From Alnus glutinosa (Eukaryota > Streptophyta > Magnoliopsida > Fagales > Betulaceae): DNA of 64,000 nucleotides. A model generated the notes under the pieces. That model saw only the letters and a list, made by a program, of their open reading frames with translations, was not told where the DNA came from and did not search any database. Both the position numbers and the translations under genes were made by a program. The stretch lies in assembly GCF_958979055.1 (NCBI RefSeq), contig NC_084888.1, forward strand, positions 6,743,501 through 6,807,500, read 5' to 3'. This document shows, piece by piece, positions 1 through 12,636 of the stretch. Position 1 is the stretch's first letter. Each line of letters starts with the position of its first letter.

Positions 1-98
1 AGGGGTCATGTACCCTATTTTCTGTTTTCTGCCTTTGGGCTTTTCAATAATATATGGTAGCACATGCTACTTGTTCGAAAAAAAAAAAAAAAAAAAAA
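1..98 (+). mobile_element. 3' end of a LINE-like retroelement with poly-A tail
   Basis: A tail of about 20 A (79-98) follows a sequence with a CTTTGGGCTT motif and GCACATGCTA before TTGTTCGA. The same layout (CTTTGGGCTT, GCACATGCTA, TTGTTC, poly-A) appears on the minus strand at 38780-38850 and 60130-60200, so this is the end of one non-LTR family. The rest of the element lies left of the window. Confidence 0.5.
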
Positions 99-272
99 CC
101 TTTTGGTCACAGAAATTCATCTTAACAAAATCAAGAAATAATTCTATATACAAAATTCTTTTACAAACTAGTTCTAACCTTTACACTGCATTTAAAAAAT
201 ATATATATTTTTCTCAAAAACAAACCTTTTAAAAATTGAATCTTGCTGAAGTTCTCCTCGGAGAGACGTTAT

Positions 273-335
273 TTAATCATCATCAACTTCATCATCATCA
301 TCATTATCTTCATCATTAATGTCATCATCCATATA
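273..335. repeat. imperfect (TCA/CAT)n microsatellite
   Basis: About 60 bp of CAT/TCA triplets. Read on the minus strand it would encode an acidic Asp-rich tail ending in TAA at 273. It sits against the ABIL1 promoter with no upstream exon visible, so it is treated as a simple repeat. Confidence 0.6.
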
Positions 336-339
336 CGGA

Positions 340-761
340 TTCCCACCTCATAAAGGGGGACAGTTTGGTCATTTCACGGTGTCATAGCTGGACACAGACG
401 ATTGCCGTTGTTCTTTAATCAATGAAATCCACCGTCTCAATAACGCCTATCAACTACCCACGTACAACTCATAATAAAATGATAAATGAATAAAGTAGCT
501 ATATACTCCACCTGCTGTCATTTTCGCTTCCCATTAACTCCAAAATCGCATTTGCCGAGATTGCTTCGACCTCACTCTCACTCTCTCTCTCTCTCTCTCA
601 AACCACTTGCGTATTAGCTCTCCAACCGGAACCTAACCCCAAATCTAACCCTTAATATATTCCTTTCTTTTTTCTTTTTTATTTTATCAATGCTCTCGAG
701 CTCTTGCATTTCGTTCTTGTAGTTGACCGTGAAATTCATAGCGTCGATGATTGGTACTAGA
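340..761 (+). promoter_or_regulatory. ABIL1 promoter and 5' leader region
   Basis: About 400 bp of non-coding sequence ahead of the ABIL1 start. It includes a CT-rich run (about 578-600) typical of plant 5' leaders. No single TATA box can be assigned with certainty. A shorter upstream in-frame ATG at 747 would add five residues. Confidence 0.4.
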
Positions 762-3700
762 ATGGAAGTGGAGCAAGCGAGGCCAGTCAATCCGGCCATG
801 ACCTTCGACGAGGTCTCCATGGAGCGCAGCAAAAGCTTCGTCAAAGCTTTGCAGGTTCAGCAACTCTCTTCGCCTAATTTGTATACTAATGCATTTGTAG
901 ACGAGTTTGTTGCCGGGTTTTTGGGGCCAGATCTGGATTCTTGTTGTTTCATTGATCAGCTTTGTTATTCTTGGATTTCTTTAGTGGTCAAATTTTGTGC
1001 GATTATTTTCTTTACATTCATGGGTTTGACTTTTGTAACTTACGCCCTGTTTGGCTGTTATGAAATAAATATAAGGAAGAGAAAAGGGGTTGAAAATGAT
1101 GGAAAATAATCGAGTCAACTGAGTCAAATGATTGTATTAGGTGGACTGGAATTGAGGCCTTTTAACCCATTATTTTTTCTTTATCTATTTTCTTGGCAGT
1201 CAGGAGAGGCATTAGTGTAAACTTTCTCATTTTGTGCATTGCATGTGGTCTGTTGTAATCTATGCTTCGTGTCAGTGGCTGCTGGGAAATTACGTGCTAA
1301 ATTTGATGAATTCTGTTAACGAATAATGAGTGCGTTGCACTACTATGAGGAGATGTAAGGGTTATTTTGGCGCAGAGGGTGGGGCCCGGAGTTTTCCTTG
1401 CATACAAAGGATCGATAATTCGAATAGCTAGCCTTTGCAGAAATATTGCATAGATTGGACAAAGGATATATATATATATATATAACATTAGTGTAGTTCA
1501 AGATAGATGAGTGGCATTAGTGATGAATGCATCCATCGAGAGCTGGAGATAGCACACTTATTCAGGGACAAATGAGAGTAGGTGAACTGGAATTGCAAGA
1601 CTAATTGACTTAAATCCGTTTAATGGCTCCATATATTTGGATGACTCTTCTTTCATTGCTGTGTACTATACCAGAATTTGAACCTTCAACCTTTTGATGT
1701 GCTCAGACGAAAAAGAAAAAAGAAAAAACTCATTTTGCTACTAAAATATTTTACTAGATGAGGTCTATTTATATGTTCCCTTATGTTCGAGTTATTTTCT
1801 ACGAGGATATTAGAAGATTTTTTATTTTTTATTTTTTTATATATATAAAGGTTAAAAAAATACTTGAAGAATTAAATGCAAATAGTACTTTTTTAGAATA
1901 AAAAATCTTTTTTTTTTTAAAAAAAAAAAAAAAATGTAAAAAAAAGAATATCATATGTTTGCTGTTAGTTATTCCTTTGTGTACAAGGGCATATTAGATA
2001 TGTTATATCATTTTGATATTTTTATGTGGCACAATTTCCCAAAATAGATTTTACCCATTTAGGCATTTTTAATTTATCTCACTACATGAGTCCTGAAAGG
2101 CAGGAAACTCATAACTTGTATCATTAAATTCATGATACACACACACACCACACACACACACACACACACAAAATATGCTATTTGTCAAGCTGTACTTGTT
2201 TATGTCACAGCGAGCAATATCAGGTATATGTAATATGGTCAGATACCTTTCATATTATCTATTTTTTTTCTGGGATTGCTTTGATTTCTTCTATTTGTTA
2301 AAAGATTTTTGTGCTTATGCCTATTAAACTCTTTCATGTAGTATTCTTATGAATAATTTCTTATGAATAATTTCTCGTCTGCCAATGTGGTTATGTTGTT
2401 TGAAGCAAAATTGTTGCTTTGATTCTAATCTAATTCTTTTGCTATTATTCCAGGAACTTAAGAACTTAAGACCTCAACTATATTCTGCTGCAGAATATTG
2501 TGAAAAATCGTATCTTCACAGTGAGCAGAAACAGATGTAAGACTACCCATTTCATTGTATGAGAGCTTATGTCATTTCTCACACTGCTGTTGTTGTATGA
2601 GAAAAACTGATGACCGTATGATCTTAAATATTTGCATGTAACTAAACCAATATCATCGTATCAAAAGAGATTCCTACGTGGCACTCTCCTAGACTAAGAA
2701 TATGACTGAACTTCTATGATATTATCACAGAAGAAGTCGGGATGTCAATCAAATACTATCTAGCATCTAATGAAAAACTTAGAATAGATGCACTCAATGA
2801 TTTTCAAAATTTGCATTTGGCATAAGTTTCTCACTAACATTGAAGAGTAGGACCCAAAAGTATATGAATGCCACTTGAAGAAACAACATGGTGAATAGAA
2901 TAAGGGATAGAATTTTAAAGCATATGGTCTAACAAACATAAACCTTTAGATTGATTTGGAAAATTTTACAAGATAGGGCACAATTGTGGGAATGTAGGAG
3001 GGGCTCATGTTATGTTGGTCCTGACCTTTAATTTGCAACTGATATGTACATGCAATATATGTTAAAGATAGTACATACACATTTTTCTAAATTTTATGAT
3101 GTGATTCAAAATGTTGAAAATAGACATGATGGTATATCGTTGTCCTAGATAGAGTTGGAGGCTGTGTGGCCAACCCCAAGAACTTAGGACAAGGGATACA
3201 AGGCTTTGTTAATTTTTTTGAGAGAGAATCAAAGATATCTTCATGGCAGAAAATTGGTTTTGTCTCAGGGTACTGGACAATCTGAAAGATTATGCTGTTC
3301 GAGCCCTGGTAAATGCTGTTGATCACCTTGGCACAGTCGCTTACAAGTTGACTGACCTCCTCGAGCAGCAAACATTAGAAGTCTCAACTATGGAGCTTAG
3401 GATTTCTTGTCTAAATCAGGTAAATTCCTCACATTGGTCTAATTGGATGTGCTATTGTCGAGGGATTGTTGAATTGATAGAGCTGAACCAACATGAATTC
3501 TTAATAACAGCAACTTCTGACATGTCAAACATACACAAAGAGAGAAGGTCTCAGGCAGCAGCAGTTGCTGGCTTTCATCCCTAGGCATCATAAACACTAC
3601 ATTTTACCAAGTAAGACTAACTATGATTAGCTTCTTTTAGGATTTAGAATTAGTAATATGAGTTTTCTAACTTCTTTTTCTAATTTTCTGGCTTCACCTC

Positions 3701-6550
3701 CAACGTAGATTCTGTCAATAAGAAGGTGCATTTTAGTCCACACATACAGACTGACGCTAGACAAAACCACTTTCAACCTAGAGCTCATCTTCAGCCGTCA
3801 GGTATGTACTTCATAGTTTTTCAGCATGGATATCTTGCTTTTTCAGTTTTATATTTTGGTTTTGACGCTACTTCTCATTTGGCATTATTTATCATGTGTT
3901 TTAAGTAGGTGTCCTTGCATCAAAAACTCTTTCCTGGCATTTAGCCTCAGAAACGAAGTCTACCTTGAAAGGGACCCCCCATGCTTCGACCAGGTAACTA
4001 TAAAAGGTTCTTGTGTAAAGTTTCAATGGTGGACACGGTATCTCCTTTTCTGTATCTTTTGGTCTTGATATTTGAAGAGAGCGTAAAGACTTTTCTCTCT
4101 TGGGTTTTTGACATTTTCCTTTTTGAACAGCGCTGAAGACCCAAAAATTTCTGGAAAGACTTCTGGGATTTTCCATCTTGTAGGTATGTAGAATTAGTGT
4201 CATACCTTGTCATGTTATCTAGTTAGTTGCTATTGGACTATAGATGGATATAATACTTATGCTTAAAGCTCATGTGCTTGCAGATAATGAAGAGACTACC
4301 AAGTCTACCATGAATAAATCCCCAGCAGCTCATCTTCAGCTACCAAGTGGAGGTCCTACTTCTAGTGCAGTTATGCAAACATTGACTGCCACGAGAAGGG
4401 TAATGTCAAAATCAAAAAGCTCACAGACATGCGCAGCATTCTTTAAAGTGCATTCTTGATTATCGAAATTGAGAGTGGCCGGACTTTTTCTGTTTGCCAT
4501 GTTATTTGCTTGAATTTCTTTATAAGCATGTTAAGGAGCAAGAGGCGGAAACTGGGGCCTGCCTCTCTGCACTTGATGAGGAGCATAGGAGCTTAGGGGT
4601 TGGGTTATTTTGTGGGTTGTGCTTGGGTCAGGTCGGTGTTGAGGTTGTTGCTTCTTGTATACTCCATGTGTACTAGGAACGCCTTACGCTGTTTTTTAAT
4701 AAAATTTGCACTTATAAAACAAAAAGTTGTTAACCATTTGTAATTAACCTGGTCTGGGAAGGGTCATCAGTCATGATTATTTATTAATGTTACATTATAT
4801 CTTTCATGAAAGCGTCTTAAAAACTTCCATATGTATTAGTATTACCATCTGATAGTGTGGTTACCTGTTATCAATCTTGTTGCCTTTTGTTTTCCTACTT
4901 TTCAAATTTATATCTTAATGAAAGTTTCTCACTGTGGGTATTAAACAACACGTATAGTCTTGGCATCATTTTAGGCATGATTCTCACCAATTAATCAGCA
5001 TGACTATTGCACGTGAATGCAAGCAGAGATGTCAGGTGAAGTCTAAAAGGAAAAATACCTCATATGCACTCTGCTATGTGTTCTTGGAGTATTTCAGCTT
5101 TTGTGAAAAGCTGATAACTGGGCTGGGTTGGTAGGCTTGGTTATCATTTATAGACTGGCTCTGCAGCAGAACTATTCTATCATCTTTGAGGATAGGGCTG
5201 GGGCAGGTAGTGTTCTGAATGAATTTGCTTAGGAAGTCTGGGTTTTGAGTGGTCTGGGTCAGTAGGCAACGTGGTTCTGGTTTGCTTATATCCTGGTTCT
5301 GCAGAACTATTTCTATCTTATTTGGGTATAGTGCTAAGGCAGATTGTGATGCAGATGGTCGTGTGATAACTGTATTGCAATGATATTATATAACTGTCTC
5401 TGAAACAGTCATGGTTTTACTAATCAAAAAAATTTTGATAGCTTGGCAAGAAACTTCGTCAGCATTGATAGATCTGTGGGTGCTAAAATGCCTAACCCGT
5501 AAGATGAACTACCAGAATATGTTTTAAATACTGTGCTTTCTGAGTAAGACTAGAAAGCACTGGTTTTAAAGTCTGGAAGCTTTGGTTTGAGCCAGACTGC
5601 TTTGCACAGGGCTGAAGAACACATCGTATCTTTTCTACAAGAAGATACGGTATATGATGTTTGTCAACAATGTGGAGAATCTTTTTGTTTAATCAAACTG
5701 GTGGTAATGTGATGCACTCTTACAAATGTCTTAGCTTTAGGCATGTGATTAATGATACTCTTGAAATGGACATTGCTTGTGGAATTGGCATCTTTATGAG
5801 TTCACAAGACAACATTATGCACATCAAGCAACATAGTTGCTGTGTGCGTGTGTGCAGCAAAATATGTTTCTGGAGACTATTGATTATATATCAATGGGCT
5901 GTATACCATGTGAAAGAGGTTTTAAGCTGATTAGAATTTGTTAGATTTCATCAAAGTTCTCCAGCTAAGCATTTCCTTTTTATACTTACTTCTGCAGGTT
6001 TGTCTGATATAGTTTTGGGGAACCACTGGACTATGTAGTTCTTTCTGTCTTTGTGACAATATTTTCTGAAAAAGAATATCTGGTATCTGATAGAAAAATA
6101 GCATTAGATTAATATTTTCCAATGGTGTTTGTGTGTATTATCTAGAATGCATGTATTTCAAACATCAGATTGATCATATCAGATAAGCAGACTATTCAGT
6201 TGGCGTAGCTGTCTCTAGAACATGGGTTGCATTTGACCAAAACTAGACATTTGTTGATACAAGTCTGTGTTGACAAGGATTTTTGTTTCTTCATTGCACC
6301 GCACACTATTGCTTGTTCTGCTGTACCTGTTACCTAACTTAATATGATGAGTGAAATTAGAAAGCTGACACAAGTTATTTTTTTTTTCCCATAGGACACC
6401 ATTGAGAGTTCCAAAGCGTTGACAGCTCACAGGTCATTTGAAAACCAAAATCGACAGATTGTACGTGTCCCTGTTCGCAGCAAGAGTGTACTATCAGCTT
6501 TCTTTGTCAAACAGAAAACACCAAAGCTGAAGGCTGGTTCTGTTGCATAA
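762..6550 (+). CDS. ABIL1: ABI-like protein, SCAR/WAVE complex subunit (ABIL1)
   Basis: Nine coding exons were read from the splice sites: 762-854, 2454-2536, 3269-3419, 3511-3610, 3709-3801, 3909-3993, 4131-4183, 4284-4399 and 6395-6550. Phases agree at every junction and give about 309 aa. The N-terminus (TFDEVSMERSKSFVKALQ, then ELKNLRPQLYSAAEYCEKSY) and the C-terminus (SVLSAFFVKQKTPKLKAG) are hallmarks of plant ABI-like proteins. By family knowledge these bind SCAR/WAVE and help activate the ARP2/3 actin nucleator in trichome and pavement-cell morphogenesis. The N-terminal half is the helical Abi homology region. The middle is low-complexity and Ser/Thr-rich. The start is the ATG at 762 by family alignment, with an in-frame ATG at 747 as alternative. 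Intron 1 (1.6 kb) holds a CA microsatellite, and intron 8 (2 kb) holds a LINE tail. No lesion is seen. Confidence 0.93.
2133..2170. repeat. (CA)n microsatellite in ABIL1 intron 1
   Basis: About 17 CA dinucleotides with one interruption (CACCAC). Likely length-polymorphic. Confidence 0.8.
4590..4725 (+). mobile_element. 5'-truncated LINE 3' tail in ABIL1 intron 8
   Basis: A GT-rich stretch ends with TACTCCATGTGTACTAGG, CGCCTTACGC, then TTTTTTAATAAAATTTGCAC and TTATAAAAC. The same ending recurs at 11200-11270, 24020-24257 and 29640-29750. It matches the usual 3' end of plant L1-type LINEs. Confidence 0.5.
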
Positions 6551-8558
6551 ATCTTTTAAAGAAATCGAAGATGCCGCCCTGCAAACCTTCCCCATTATTG
6601 GAGTCAAATTGCCGGGAAATGTCTTCTGTGCTTGATAAGCTGTTTTCTTGGCCATTCGTCCAGAAATTGCTTGAAATGAAATTTACTCTACTCCAACCCT
6701 TTGATTTGGCTGCTGATAATGAGCAAATTGTGCCTAAAAGCCCGCTAATGAAGATGGTCAGGATCTGCTCGCCCAAGCATTAGCCCTGATCCATGATGTC
6801 AATGAATATTCTTTGTCCAGAGTATGTAAGTTCTATGCCATTGCCTGTGATTTATCACTGTTCATACAGTTGTACATGTAACACTGTAGTGAAGTTACTG
6901 TAAGAACATTTTGTGTCAATAATGCTGATTGATGATGGTTAGATTCAACTATATTTGGGACCAGTAATCAGTTAGGATCAAGAGCTTCTAGAGTTCCTTA
7001 AATTCTAACCATCATTTTTAAATTATTCAAATTTTGCCACCTCAATGTTTACCACTTTTAACATATTCTCAATCCGTAATGTTGAGGTGGTAATATCTGA
7101 ATTATTTAACATGAAAACAATTATTGAGATTTTAAGAACTCTATAATTATAGAGTCTTAAGGGAACTCTGGAGGATACAGATGCAATTTTTCAAATCTTG
7201 ATTGGGGAGTACATACCATGGTACCAAGATAGTTGGGATTTGTTCCTAGAACATAAGGACATGGCTTGATATTCTGAGAGCTTTTGCCACCAATGAAAAT
7301 TTGCCAGATTATAGCTGTACTTCTTTCTGCAGGTATCTTTCCCTTTTCTTTTGATGAACTATGCCTGCTATACTTTCTACTTTCTAGTGCAGAGTACTTT
7401 ACAAAGAAAGTATATTTATCATACTTTCTGCATGTTTCCTGTACATACCTCTATTTTTAATGTCACGTTTGAATAAGGAACCTTTAAAAAAAAAAAAAAA
7501 AAAAAAATAGGGCATTATACCATTTAGAGCTTTTTAAATCTCAAAAATCTCAACTTTTTATTTTTAAAGTAAATTGCCCAATATTCTACAACTTTTAAAA
7601 CATATAAGTAATACTATATATATATATAAAGAAAAAGAAGAAGAAGAAGAAGAAGAAGAAGAAAGATTTTAGGAACTTTACTTACACGTATTGTTCTTTG
7701 ATCAACTGAAAAGAGAATGATCAAAACAAATGAAATGAAAAAAATACTTTAGAACCTCCTTGTCCTTGTACTCTTTTTTAGATCTCAATTTTCAATTTGA
7801 CTAATTTAAGATCGGATTTTACGAAAATTTTAAATTTAAGACTTCTGTATGTTTTTTCTTCAAATAAATAATAAAAATAATTATCACATCATACTCATAA
7901 AAAAAAAAAAAAAAAACGAGCCAGGAAGTTGCTCGTTTTAAAAAAATAAAAATAAAAATAGCATGTGTTTAAGTGTTTGGCATCATGGTTGAATCAGAAT
8001 TCTTCTTTATTCTTCTCTACTTTTTTCAAAAACAAATAATATTTTATTCAACTTGTTCAAATTTTTTTAAATTCTATCTCACAAAATTAAATCTCGAAAT
8101 TCGCACAATAAATTAAAATTAAATTCAAATTTTAGAAAATTCAATTGCCAAACATACATAAAATTGACAGAATGTTAAATTTAAAATACTAAAAAGAAAA
8201 TGAAGGTCCAAAACATAAAATCCGAAAAAGGGAGAAATCAAAACCTCAAACACGTATTTATTTATTTATTTTAAAGTAGTACCTCAAACCCGCACATATG
8301 CATTTGCAGCATTTCGATACGCCACATTGAACATCGACACCCCCCTCTTAAACGGAGGAGAAGCACTCATCACTCTCATTAGTCTCGCTCTTACTCCCTC
8401 GGATCTCCGGTCTTTCAAAGATTTCAGCAAACCCAAAACTCTCTACTCGACCCAAAGCGTTCAAAATCTATCTTGTTCAATTCCCTTTTCCTTCCGAGCT
8501 GAGATTCCCCGAGAAATCCCGAATTCCCATTTCAAACTGAATCCCAGTTCCCCAGATA
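6551..8558. other. ABIL1 3' UTR and intergenic stretch
   Basis: No convincing gene. The first few hundred bases are probably ABIL1 3' UTR. Later parts hold a poly-A run (about 7486-7507), an (AAG)n run (about 7633-7663), another A run (7899-7915) and A+T-rich sequence. The last 270 bp (about 8290-8558) are the 5' leader of the RGXT-like gene. Confidence 0.5.
7633..7663. repeat. (AAG)n microsatellite
   Basis: About ten AAG/AGA triplets next to a short (TA)n run. Confidence 0.75.
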
Positions 8559-11515
8559 ATGTCAACGTTATTGCACCAAAGACCTATTCATAACCCGTTT
8601 ACAGATCCATATCCAATATCCCCTCGCTCTTCCTCAATTTCCCAAAGACCCATTTCGATTTTCAACCGGACCGCGCTTCTAGTTCTCCTGTCTCTTCTGG
8701 TAGTCCTTGGGGTCTTCTTGCCCTGGGCGGGCATGCCCGACTTCATCTTCTCGAGCACCAGACCTTCACTTTCGAAGTGGCGCGACTACACGCTGGCACA
8801 AGCGGCGTCTTTTGTGGCCAAGAATGGGACTGTGATCGTTTGCGCTGTGAGCCAGCCTTACTTGCCGTTTCTTAACAACTGGTTGATTAGCATTGCCAGG
8901 CAAAAGCATCATGATAAGGTGCTTGTGATCGCCGAGGACTATGCCACGCTCTATAAGGTGAACGAGCGGTGGCCCGGACACGCCGTGCTTGTCCCACCGG
9001 CGCCCGATGCTCAAACTGCCCATAAGTTTGGTTCTCAGGTACAATTTTGGTTTTAACAACTGGGTTTGATTTATTTTGTCATTACATGTGCGTTTAAGAT
9101 TATATATTATGTGATCGATCAATTCAAGTCTTTGTAACCGGAACTTATTGTGCTTCTTGATTTTTTTTTTTTTTTTTTCTCATCTGCTTTGGCACTTGCT
9201 CTTTGATGCTACATTGGTAATTAAAGACTTGCGATTGGTAGTTATGTGATAATCCTTATCGACCGTGAGGCGATTTTGGTAAATATTGAATTGATTTTTG
9301 AGCTAAAAACTACTATTCTAGCTGTTGAGGACCCAATCAATGTAATTGCAATGGCTGTGCTTGAATTGTAGGGTGGGCACACCATTTAGTCCTTCTTGTT
9401 CACTTGAAGAGGATTTGGGATTGAAGTTAAAAAATGATTGCTGTTATGTTTATTCTTGACTTCTTTCTTTCTTTGTAACTCCCTTTTCTGTTGTGTTTTC
9501 AGCTTGATTCTGATAAATAATATGAACAGAAGATGAATTGCTGCCAAGGTTTTAAGGACATGTTTTCTTTAGCAATTTGTTTTTCCCTTTGATGTTCTCT
9601 TGTAGTAAGGACTGAGTTTTGTCTTTTCACTTAAATGTTTCCTTTTTGTCCTGCCAACTTGTATAGATTTGGAAATGTTATCCCCATGGTTTATTGAGTT
9701 AATTGCATTTTGGAAGTAATCCTTGTTGGTTTCATTGTACAGGGATTCTTCAATTTTACCTCCCGAAGGCCGCGTCACTTACTGCACATTTTGGACCTTG
9801 GATATAATGTCATGTACAATGACGTTGATATGGTCTGGTTAGCTGATCCGTTTCCTTATTTGCAAGGGCATCACGATGTGTACTTCACAGATGATATGGC
9901 GGCAGTAGGTGCACCAATTTGCTTCTTGTCTTTGCTGTTGCCATTTATGTTAGATTAAGACCAATCCATCCCACATGAACCCAGATAGATAATGAAATTA
10001 GAATATGCTGGACATCAGTTGATATTTCTGTGTCTTCTGGATTCCAGTTGAAATTTTCTTTTGTTAATATCTTTTTGTCTTGCGACATCATAACAATGAA
10101 CACGCTACAATTCCATTTTATAGGAGCCTGCCTTGAAAAGTTGATATCTTGTTGCTGAGATCTTTCAAATGCCCTCTAGATGCCAACTTAATGGCTGCCT
10201 TTTCCTGTTCTTTCCCTAGCCCCTGGCTCAAAAAAGCAGAGGAAAACTGCAATAAAAAAAGAAAAGACATTTAATTCCAAAATCTACCAAGATTCCCACC
10301 CCACCTCCCCGGGCTAAGTCATTGAAAGTCATTTGGTGGGTTCTAAGCTGAGTCAATATGGCTGGAGAGGAACTCAGAATTCAGTTATCCGATTTCTTTA
10401 GTATTCCAATGTATGCTTTGGACTTAAGCAGTAAATTATAATAAGATCATATCAATCTGGCTATGAAACTTCTTGAATGTAATCTTTTCTTATTGTTCAT
10501 AACTGCAAAAACCACATGTTCACATCATCAATAATTTTTTCTTTCTGGATGACCAGGTAAAACCACTGAACCACTCCCATGAGTTGCCACCTCCAGGGAA
10601 AAAAGGGCGCACTTACATATGTAGCTGCATGATTTTCCTTCGACCTTCTAGTGGAGCAAAACTGGTTATGAAGAAGTGGATTGAGGAACTCCAAGTACAG
10701 CCATGGTCCAAAGCGAAGAAATCAAATGATCAGCCTGCTTTTAATTGGGCATTGAACAAAACTGCTGGAGAGGTTTGTTGTCTTTGCATTCTATTATCGC
10801 CTTGCTAATTTGTTTCATGATCCGGACTTCCCGGAGGAAAAAAAAAAGTGAAACTTTCTCATTTTAATATTTCCATGAAAATTGAATATGAAAAGGCCTC
10901 TTGAGGATTTTCTGCTTCTATTGACAGCATTGCCATGTATTGTTCAAAATATATAATGATGAAATCTTGATATAGTGGGTTTTCTGCATGATTTGGTTGA
11001 TTTAGCTGTACAGAATATGTTCTAGGTTGGACCATGTTTGGTGTGAAAACTTGTGCTTTTTAAGGTCTTGGTTCCAAGCCTCCTGTAAGGCATACTGCAA
11101 TAATTTTCGCTAAATCTATGCCGCATACAGTGAGAATTATTGGATTTTTTTTATGAATTAAATTTCTGAGATGTCTATATAAGTTGTATTGTTTGGAATC
11201 TTCAGATAATGTGTACCTGGGTTGCGCTTTGCGCTTCTAATGATAATCCACTTATAAAAAAATAATCTTCAGATAATGTGATGTTTGAAAGCTTTTCTGC
11301 AGGTGGATCTCTATTTACTTCCCCAGGCAGCATTTCCAACAGGAGGATTATACTTCAAGAACCAGACATGGGTGCAGGAAACCAAGGGAATGCATGTTAT
11401 AATTCATAACAATTATATCACAGGGTTCGAGAAGAAGATAAAGCGCTTCCACGACTTTGGCCTCTGGTTGGTGGATGATCATGCCCTTGAGTCCCCTCTA
11501 GGCAGACTAAGATAA
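8559..11515 (+). CDS. MGP4: GT77 UDP-xylose:fucose alpha-1,3-xylosyltransferase (RGXT/MGP4 family)
   Basis: Four exons (8559-9038, 9743-9904, 10557-10772, 11303-11515) join in phase 0 to give 356 aa, the usual length for the family. It is a type II Golgi membrane protein: a short cytosolic tail, one membrane span at about residues 38-58, then a lumenal domain. Conserved blocks include KWRDYTLAQAASFVAKNGTV, GFFNFTSRRP, the nucleotide-sugar/metal DxD motif in YNDVDMVWLADPF, RTYICSCMIFLRP, NDQPAFNWALNKT and the C-terminal LWLVDDHALESPLG. By family knowledge these enzymes transfer xylose to the fucose of rhamnogalacturonan-II side chain A, which is needed for pollen-tube and cell-wall integrity. 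Which of RGXT1-4/MGP4 is the true orthologue cannot be told from the sequence alone. No defect is seen. Confidence 0.92.
11200..11270 (+). mobile_element. LINE 3' tail fragment in intron 3 of the RGXT-like gene
   Basis: GTGTACCTGGGTTGCGC, then TTCTAATGATAATCC, then ACTTATAAAAAAAT. This is the same type of ending as at 4590-4725. A short direct repeat of TCTTCAGATAATGTG (about 11202-11216 and 11266-11280) brackets it as a plausible target-site duplication. Confidence 0.5.
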
Positions 11516-12564
11516 AGTGAAAACTTCTATCTCCATGTAGAACCAAGAACACTCTTGTTAGTGATTGTCTATTGCTCCTAGCCAGTGACCTCCACCTTCT
11601 TGCACAATTACTACTCCCGTGAACTCTGTGGAAGGAAACCTGGCATTAGCAGCTAACTTCCTTATGTGCTGATGGATTCTTCAAGAATTTAAAGAATATC
11701 AATGATCCGAAATTTCCTATGGCTTCTTTGGTGTTTTGGCAGGGCAGGTGGTCCAGTCAGCATAAAGGAGATGTCAACCAGTTACACCACTTAGATAGAT
11801 GTGATATTGTCCATTATTTTCATTTTCAAAAAAGTTTACTTTTTTCTTTTGAAATTCAGTTATTAACAATTTATTACTCTATGTTATGGACGTCATTTTG
11901 TTGTGTAATCTTCACCAAACAAGTCATTATCTTCAAGATTTTATTTGATGTTTTTGGTTACTTGTATAAACCACCAAAATGTAGAAAATTGATAGATCCG
12001 GCAGTAATTGCTCTTAAGGTTTTTATTTTCTTTTCCTTTTAGTTTCTTTCTTTTTCTCTTTTTGTTTTAGGGACAAGCAAGTGTCATGTGAATTAAAGCT
12101 CTGACCAAATTTGAATAACCTACTTGTACTGATACTGATTAGAAAACATACTCAAACAACATGATCAAGGATAGAGTTTTTCCTTTAAATTGGGTTGAAA
12201 GAATTTTTGTTTTAATTCAATCTATAAAATTATAATGTTTTATTAAAATATATTAAAAACATATACTTTTTTAATAGCATATAAAAAGCATACGACTTTG
12301 CATTATTAGATTAGAGAAAAAAAAAAAATTCAACTCATTTTAGAAAAAACTTTATTTTTGGTGATAGAGTTTAATAATGCAACTATCTAACTATTTGAAC
12401 TGGTTACTTTAGGTCTTACCTTAAAATATAGATGCAATATTACTTAAAAAAATATGCCCCCACTCATTTCTGACGTCAAACCTGCACCAACCCAATAAGA
12501 TATTCTGAGCACTCAGGTAAAATAAATAAATAAATAAATAAATAAATGTTAAAATAAAAATCCA
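11516..12564. other. 3' UTR of the RGXT-like gene and A+T-rich intergenic DNA
   Basis: No supported gene. The open frame at 11719-12042 has no recognisable motif and low-complexity T-rich codons. An (AAAT)n run is at about 12523-12547. Confidence 0.5.
12556..12560 (-). terminator. Pol III T-run terminator of tRNA-Gly
   Basis: TTTTT on the minus strand four bases after the discriminator base. Confidence 0.6.
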
Positions 12565-12636
12565 TGCGTCTGCCGGGAGTCGAACCCGGGTCTATTGCTT
12601 GGAAGGCAATTATCCTAACCGTTGGACTACAAACGC
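12565..12636 (-). tRNA. tRNA-Gly (anticodon TCC)
   Basis: On the minus strand the gene begins GCGTTTG and its acceptor partner CAGACGC is at the low-coordinate end, followed by the discriminator base A at 12565. The anticodon stem ATTGC/GCAAT encloses loop CTTCCAA, giving anticodon TCC, which reads GGA. The T arm has GGTTCGACTCC and the D arm GTCCAACGGTTAGGA. There is no intron. A run of five T on the minus strand just past the 3' end (12556-12560) can stop Pol III. Confidence 0.97.

Noticed and set aside
273..340. Acidic C-terminal exon on the minus strand (Asp/Glu-rich tail ending at 273)
   Set aside because: It is an imperfect CAT microsatellite. No upstream exons fit between it and ABIL1.
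6571..6783. 70-codon open frame after the ABIL1 stop
   Set aside because: It lies in the 3' UTR position, has no motif, and the ABIL1 C-terminus is already complete.
11719..12042. 107-codon frame downstream of the RGXT-like gene
   Set aside because: Low-complexity Phe-rich codons with no splice context or family match.
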